Shown piece after piece: positions 59,723 through 64,000 of a DNA stretch of 64,000 bases (its first letter is position 1; each line of letters begins with the position of its first letter). A program made the translations under genes and the position numbers. Location of the stretch: the NCBI GenBank assembly GCA_910574715.1, contig CAJTCH010000003.1:124001-188000 (forward strand), given 5' to 3'. Source of the DNA: Lachnospiraceae bacterium (GTDB lineage: Bacteria; Bacillota; Clostridia; Lachnospirales; Lachnospiraceae). Below the pieces are notes generated by a model. The model was not told where the DNA came from. It made no database searches and saw only the letters and a program-made list of their open reading frames with translations.

Positions 59723-60265
59723 TTACCTCTCTATCCGTATCCAGAAATCATCCTCCGCCATACGTCCTTCCGTCTTCTCAATGATCATCATCGAATCATA
59801 GAACGGCAGGTCATATTCTCTTAGCACAAGCTTCATCTTGTCCCGGGTAGGCGGAAAACAGCGGGATTCAAGGAACTCTTCATACTGCTGATAAGATGGC
59901 TTCTCGATCTTCCCAAATGCACGCTTCAGCAGTTGCTTCGTATAATTAATGACCTCGATATTATGATTCTTCTCATCTACATCTATCACCGTACATAATT
60001 CATCCCGGAACATATAGGACAATCTGAGGGGCGTCTTCCTCTCTGGAATCTTCTTCTCTTCCTCAATCTGAGGGTAATCTCTTAAGATATTAAGCAAAGT
60101 AACGATCGGCCCGGTAATCGGTGTCTTACTGTATTCCCATCTCTCCACCGTCTTCTTCGACACATTCGCGAATCTCGCGAATTCTTCCTGTGTAAGGCCA
60201 AGTCCTTTCCGGCACTGCCTGATCTCTTCACCTGTAACCTTCGCTTCTAATGCATATTTTTTCAT
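59723..60265 (-). CDS. XRE-family HTH protein paired with the HipA-like gene
   Basis: The product has 180 residues. The HTH (about 10-60) reads VTGEEIRQCRKGLGLTQEEF and SKKTVERWEYSKTP, close to the MqsA/YgiT-type HTH. The C-terminal 110 residues (LSYMFRDELCTVIDVDE, RAFGKIEKPSYQQYEEFLES, DKMKLVLREYDLPFYDSMMI) form a separate domain. It may replace the missing N-terminal part of the kinase, as HipS does in HipBST systems (inference). It is first in a two-gene operon with a clear promoter. A likely autoregulator and antitoxin. Confidence 0.75.
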   Translation of the reverse strand: MKKYALEAKVTGEEIRQCRKGLGLTQEEFARFANVSKKTVERWEYSKTPITGPIVTLLNILRDYPQIEEEKKIPERKTPLRLSYMFRDELCTVIDVDEKNHNIEVINYTKQLLKRAFGKIEKPSYQQYEEFLESRCFPPTRDKMKLVLREYDLPFYDSMMIIEKTEGRMAEDDFWIRIER

Positions 60266-60316
60266 TCTCTTCCCCTCCTCTCCTCTTTTTACCTCATTTA
60301 TAGTATTATTTTTATT

Positions 60317-60345
60317 ATTTTATCCTATATTTATCCGTCTGTCAA
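60317..60345 (-). promoter_or_regulatory. Promoter of the HTH/HipA-like operon
   Basis: Perfect TTGACA (60,340-60,345), a 17-nt spacer and TAAAAT (60,317-60,322), followed by an AT-rich stretch before a GGAGG-rich leader. Confidence 0.75.
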
Positions 60346-60356
60346 TTCTTTTATTT

Positions 60357-60599
60357 CCGCGAGCACCGACCGAAGCAGAGCGTAGACCAAATCCCCCGCT
60401 GCTCTGCAGCGCTACAAATTTGATGCCCCGTTGCTTACAGCGGGGTCTTTGACTGCATTCAGACAAGCTTCCCCTGTTACATACAACAAGCCGCATGCCC
60501 TGTTATCAGACATGCAGCTTGTTCCTTCGTTATATTGCAGCCATACATCCCGTCAAATGTACATGCAAGCATACCCATTTGACTCGTTGCCCGCGAGAA
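60357..60599. other. Intergenic hairpin cluster between glgB and the HTH gene
   Basis: No gene is seen. Stems are GCAGAGC/GCTCTGC (60,375-60,407), CCCCG/CGGGG (60,426-60,445, followed by TCTTT), AACAAGC-GCATG/CATGC-GCTTGTT (60,485-60,523) and GTCAAATG/CATTTGAC (60,552-60,583). The last two lie just past the glgB stop on the minus strand and may end its mRNA, but neither has a strong T-run. Confidence 0.6.
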
Positions 60600-62510
60600 T
60601 TAAAACTCAAAAATCGCAACTCCATACGGCGGCAATTTATATGCAAATGAAAATGGTCTTCCGTCACATTCCTGCTTCACAGCCTTATATACAACCGGTC
60701 TCTCTTCTCCTTTTCCGCCGTACTTCACATCATCACTGTTCATGATCAGCTTATACTGCTTCTTCCTTGGCACGCCTACCCGGTAATCATCCCTTGGCAT
60801 CGGTGTGAAGTTGCACACGAACAGCAGGTTCTTCTTCTTTCCCTTCGAATGTCTCACAAAACTGAAGATACTCCTGCTCGCATCATCCGCATTGATCCAC
60901 TCGAAGCCTTCCCAACTGTCATCCATCTCGTACATAGCCTTATTACGCCTATACAGATGCAGCAGATCCCTCATCCAGTTCTGTATCTGCTGATGCTCGT
61001 CTTCCGCCAGCAAGAACCAGTCAAGCTCCCGCTCTTCGCTCCATTCCCGAAGCTGCGCGAATTCCTGCCCCATGAACAACAGCTTCTTGCCTGCATGTCC
61101 CATCATAAATGCATACCCGACCTTAAGATTGGCAAACTTATCAAATCCCAGCCCCGGCATCTTATTCAGCATGGAACATTTCAGATGCACCACCTCGTCA
61201 TGGGACAATACCAGAATATAGCGCTCACTGTGCGCATAACTCATGGCAAATGTCATCTGATTATGATGATCCTTCCTGAAATACGGATCCAACTTCATAT
61301 ATTCCGTAAAGTCATGCATCCAGCCCATGTTCCATTTCAAACTGAATCCAAGACCGTCATCCTCAACACTTCCCGTCACCATCGGCCATGCCGTCGACTC
61401 CTCAGCGATCATGACTGCTCCCGGATTCCTGCCAAGCACCACAGAATTCAGATGCTTGAAGAAATCTATCGCCTCCAGGTTCTTATTGCCGCCGTATTTG
61501 TTGGCAATCCACTGTCCGTCCTGCTTGCCGTAGTCCAGATATAACATGGACGCTACCGCGTCTACACGAAGCCCGTCCACATGGAACTGCTCGACCCAGT
61601 ACAGCGCGTTGGAGATCAGGAAATTGCGCACCTCATTCTTGCCATAGTCGAAGATCTTCGTGCCCCAGTCAGGATGCTCCCCCTTCCTCGGATCCGCATA
61701 TTCATAAGTAGGTGTTCCGTCAAAATCCGCAAGGCCGTGAATATCCCTTGGGAAATGAGCCGGTACCCAGTCCAGGATAACACCGATCTTATTCCGGTGC
61801 AGATAATTGACCATCCACGCGAAGTCCTCCGGCGTCCCATACCTTGAAGTAGGCGCAAAATATCCGATAACCTGATATCCCCATGAACCGTCAAACGGAT
61901 GCTCCGCAATGCCGATCAGCTCGACATGCGTATATCCCATATTCTTCAGATATACGGTGATCTCCTTCGCAAATTCCCGGTAATTATAGAAGCCCTCATC
62001 CTCTCTTCCCGGATGGCGCTTCCAGGAACCAATATGCGCCTCATAGATCGACATCGGCTGTTCCGTATGCTTCCAGGTCTTGCGGTTCTCCATCCATACA
62101 TTGTCCGTCCACTTGATCTTCGTAAGATCTGCGACTCTGGATGCCGTGCCCGGTCTCAGCTCTGCATAGGCGCCAAAAGGATCTGCCTTGAATACAAACT
62201 CTCCCTGATAAGTCTCCACACAGAACTTGTACATATCATATTCCTTCACATCAGGAATAAAACAAGTATATATGCCAAGAGGTTCTCCTCTCTCCATCGG
62301 ATTCGCTTCCATATTCCACTCATTGAAATCGCCCACCACGGACACGGAACGCGCATGCGGCGCCCACACTGCAAAATATACACCTTCTTTTTTTCCTTTC
62401 TTCACCTTATGGGCGCCCAGCTTCTTATAGATCTCATAGTGATTACCCTGTCCGAAAAGATAATGATCCAGTTCTCCGACTTCATATGGTTTTGCTTTTC
62501 TTTGTGCCAT
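60600..62510 (-). CDS. glgB: 1,4-alpha-glucan branching enzyme GlgB
   Basis: The product has 636 residues from ATG 62,510 (GAGGG at 8 nt); a longer frame lies upstream of the promoter. An N-terminal CBM48 module (YFAVWAPHARSVSVVGDFNE) precedes the GH13 barrel. Catalytic residues are the Asp in HVDGLRVDAVASML, the Glu in VMIAEESTAWPMV and the HD pair in LVLSHDEVVH. It forms alpha-1,6 branches in glycogen. No other glg gene is adjacent in the window. Confidence 0.96.
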   Translation of the reverse strand: MAQRKAKPYEVGELDHYLFGQGNHYEIYKKLGAHKVKKGKKEGVYFAVWAPHARSVSVVGDFNEWNMEANPMERGEPLGIYTCFIPDVKEYDMYKFCVETYQGEFVFKADPFGAYAELRPGTASRVADLTKIKWTDNVWMENRKTWKHTEQPMSIYEAHIGSWKRHPGREDEGFYNYREFAKEITVYLKNMGYTHVELIGIAEHPFDGSWGYQVIGYFAPTSRYGTPEDFAWMVNYLHRNKIGVILDWVPAHFPRDIHGLADFDGTPTYEYADPRKGEHPDWGTKIFDYGKNEVRNFLISNALYWVEQFHVDGLRVDAVASMLYLDYGKQDGQWIANKYGGNKNLEAIDFFKHLNSVVLGRNPGAVMIAEESTAWPMVTGSVEDDGLGFSLKWNMGWMHDFTEYMKLDPYFRKDHHNQMTFAMSYAHSERYILVLSHDEVVHLKCSMLNKMPGLGFDKFANLKVGYAFMMGHAGKKLLFMGQEFAQLREWSEERELDWFLLAEDEHQQIQNWMRDLLHLYRRNKAMYEMDDSWEGFEWINADDASRSIFSFVRHSKGKKKNLLFVCNFTPMPRDDYRVGVPRKKQYKLIMNSDDVKYGGKGEERPVVYKAVKQECDGRPFSFAYKLPPYGVAIFEF

Positions 62511-62546
62511 ATAATCATCCCTCACATTCTGTTGCGATATATTTCT

Positions 62547-62552
62547 ATTATA
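62547..62552 (-). promoter_or_regulatory. -10 box upstream of glgB
   Basis: TATAAT on the minus strand, about 37 nt upstream of the start. The -35 (TTTCTT at 17 nt) is weak and lies at the edge of the preceding terminator. Confidence 0.5.
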
Positions 62553-62563
62553 CTTTAGACTGA

Positions 62564-62607
62564 CACAAAAAGAAAGAGTTTTGACCAATCTTACAGACAA
62601 AACTCTT
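62564..62607 (-). terminator. Terminator of the CbxX-like ATPase gene
   Basis: A perfect 10-bp stem, AAGAGTTTTG/CAAAACTCTT (62,574-62,583 and 62,598-62,607), is followed on the minus strand by TTCTTTTTG. Confidence 0.82.
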
Positions 62608-62649
62608 CTTTTATTGCATAAATCAATATCGTTCCCTTCAGAGCGGACA

Positions 62650-64000
62650 TTATATCTTGAAATCCTCTTCTTTCAGAATGATCCGGTCAGATTCATCCGT
62701 ACCTCTTCCGAATACTCTTCTGGCAAGATGCTTGACATTGGCCTTCTGTGAATGCTCGATCGCTTCATCCATGATATCCTTGACCTCCGCAACCGATACG
62801 GCATGATCCTCGCGCTGCATCACATCAATACGGCTGTACAGAGCCAGAATACCCATCTCATCCAACTTGTATCCATTCTCCTTCGCATATGTCTGGCCAA
62901 AAGTAACCAATTCATCATTGACGAATACCGGAAGCTCCAGCTTAGATGAGAACTTCTTCTTGAATTCCGGGTTCGCTGTCAGAATACGCTCCAGCGGCTT
63001 TCTCTGATCCTCCAGCACGAAGAGCATCTCTCCCGTCTTTCTCTCCATCAGGCGATTCAGCTCCTTAATAGTCCTGGAATTCAACTTGCCTGCTTTCTCG
63101 ACGATAATTGCTCCCCCGCGCAGTTTCTGGATAATATTAGTCAGTTCCTTCTTATTCAAAGATTCTCCTGTTACAATCGCAACTTTTCCCTGCTTGAGAT
63201 TCCGCTGCTTCTGGATCGCTTTGACGATATCTACCGCCAGCACCGTCTTACCGGAACCTTTGCGCCCGATCACCAGAAGATTTCCTGTCCTGGAAGTTCC
63301 TTCCTTGCGGGCTCTCCTGTCATTATCCAGCACTTCCACGATCTGCTCGCTCATTCCCCTTACCGGAACAAAATACGAGAACAGCTTCTTCTGCTCCTCA
63401 GTAAGCCCCGCTTTCAGACCGATCTCGCTGGTCGCGCTCAGATCATAACGTCCCGTTACAACGAATCCAGTATCGAATGGAACCCCGCTGCCCTTCGCTT
63501 TCTTGATCCTTGCCTGAATCTCTTCTTCGGACGGCTCTTCAATCTCAAGTTCCTCTTCTTCGTCAAATTCATCCTCTTCTTCGAAGTCTTCTTCTTCCTC
63601 TTCCTCAAAGTCCTCTTCGTCCAGATCCTCTTCCTCGTAGTCTTCCTCCTCAAAGTCCTCTTCGCCAAAGCCCTCTTCTTCAAAGTCTTCTTCAATGAAG
63701 TCCTCTTCGTAATCTTCCTCAAAGTCTTCTTCGTCCAGATCCTCTTCTTCTAGTTCCTCCTCGTAATCTTCCTCCTCGAAGCCGTCCTCATCTTCAAAAT
63801 CTTCTTCTTCAAAGTCCTCTCCGAAGTCTTCTTCCTCTTCCTCAAAGTCCTCTTCTTCAAAGTCCTCTCCGAAGTCTTCTTCCTCTTCCTCAAAGTCCTC
63901 TTCTTCAAAGTCCTCTTCGAAGTCTTCTTCCTCTTCCTCAAAGTCTTCTTCTTCAAAGTCTTCTCCGAAGTCTTCTTCCTCTTCTTCAAAGTTATCTTCT
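62650..64000 (-). CDS. Degenerate CbxX-like AAA+ protein with long acidic repeat (N-terminus outside window)
   Basis: The frame is open from the window edge to the stop at 62,650, at least 449 residues. The ATG at 63,354 is internal, because coding clearly continues upstream. The visible N-terminal 150 residues are an acidic tandem repeat. A linker then leads to VVTGRYDLSASTARIGLKAG and a P-loop domain with Walker A VIGRKGSGKTVLA. The Walker B position reads GGAIIVEKAGKL, without the usual DE pair, and the next parts (ERILTANPEFKKKFSSK) parallel CbxX/SpoVK AAA+ proteins. So ATP may be bound but poorly hydrolysed. Function unknown. Confidence 0.75.
   Translation of the reverse strand, partial: EDNFEEEEEDFGEDFEEEDFEEEEEDFEEDFEEEDFEEEEEDFGEDFEEEDFEEEEEDFGEDFEEEDFEDEDGFEEEDYEEELEEEDLDEEDFEEDYEEDFIEEDFEEEGFGEEDFEEEDYEEEDLDEEDFEEEEEEDFEEEDEFDEEEELEIEEPSEEEIQARIKKAKGSGVPFDTGFVVTGRYDLSATSEIGLKAGLTEEQKKLFSYFVPVRGMSEQIVEVLDNDRRARKEGTSRTGNLLVIGRKGSGKTVLAVDIVKAIQKQRNLKQGKVAIVTGESLNKKELTNIIQKLRGGAIIVEKAGKLNSRTIKELNRLMERKTGEMLFVLEDQRKPLERILTANPEFKKKFSSKLELPVFVNDELVTFGQTYAKENGYKLDEMGILALYSRIDVMQREDHAVSVAEVKDIMDEAIEHSQKANVKHLARRVFGRGTDESDRIILKEEDFKI
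63540..64000 (-). repeat. Acidic tandem coding repeat (DF-E-rich, 16-residue units)
   Basis: At least three imperfect 48-bp units (63,800-63,990) encode variants of EEEEEDFGEDFEEEDF. Units nearer the ATPase domain are more degenerate and include Tyr and Leu. The region continues past the window end. It is almost purely Glu, Asp and Phe with Gly. Confidence 0.92.

Noticed and set aside
63456..63989. Lys/Arg/Thr-rich frames opposite or out of phase with the acidic repeat
   Set aside because: They are frame shadows of the GAA/GAG/GAT repeat. The Glu/Asp/Phe frame is the one continuous with the ATPase domain.

Overview
The window is chromosomal DNA from a motile, anaerobic Gram-positive bacterium of the class Clostridia, most likely a gut Lachnospiraceae. 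The evidence is a very long fla/che operon with FliY, CheC, CheD and CheV, a bacterial V-type ATPase operon, rubrerythrin, DUF1002 and DUF6512 proteins, tiny Hol_Tox-like peptides, strong AGGAGG-type ribosome binding sites and frequent GTG/TTG starts. This taxonomic call is inference from gene content and families; no rRNA is present.

Region 1 (1-27,000, all minus strand). One fla/che operon about 25.6 kb long starts at a sigma-A-like promoter at 25,709-25,737. It runs flgB, fliE, fliF, fliG, fliH, fliI, fliJ, fliK, flgD, a TIGR02530-type gene, flgE, flbD, motA, motB, fliM, cheY, flgC, fliY, fliO, fliP, fliQ, fliR, flhB, flhA, fliA, flgF, flgG, cheC, cheD, cheV and an EAL/HDOD gene cut by the window edge. 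flgC is displaced from the usual flgB-flgC-fliE order, and fliL, flhF and flhG are absent from their usual places. FliY carries two tandem copies of a CheY-P-docking-like motif in its linker. A gene-free, structured stretch of about 490 nt lies between flbD and flgE. A lytic transglycosylase gene precedes flgB and is divergent from a chemoreceptor gene.

Region 2 (27,000-38,300). This holds a methyl-accepting chemotaxis protein, an AlbA_2-type regulator with iterated repeats inside its own promoter, a tRNA-Glu/tRNA-Cys operon, an aminopeptidase P, a tRNA-Lys with its own promoter and terminator, a DUF2325 coiled-coil protein and a DUF6512 membrane protein. It then becomes a mosaic. The 3' end of the DUF6512 gene is repeated 655 bp downstream, fused to a copy of the 3' end of a lipoprotein gene that lies 2.8 kb further on. 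Between the copies sit a candidate type I toxin-antitoxin locus and a sortase-anchored surface protein.

Region 3 (38,300-46,700). A minus-strand cluster of seven genes encodes a membrane-anchored transglutaminase-like protein, an Asp/Glu-type racemase, DltA-, DltC-, DltB- and DltD-like proteins and a lipoprotein. The best promoter upstream has a run of ten G residues in its -35/-10 spacer, which suggests phase-variable expression of a D-amino-acid envelope-modification system. A second type I toxin-antitoxin-like locus (Hol_Tox peptide) and a rubrerythrin gene under a Fur/PerR-like operator follow.

Region 4 (47,200-64,000). This holds a nine-gene V-type ATPase operon, trmB, a small basic protein, a thioredoxin with a CGKC active site, a DUF1002 protein, a HipA-like kinase/HTH pair, the glycogen branching enzyme glgB, and the C-terminal part of a degenerate CbxX-like ATPase preceded by a long acidic tandem repeat running off the window.
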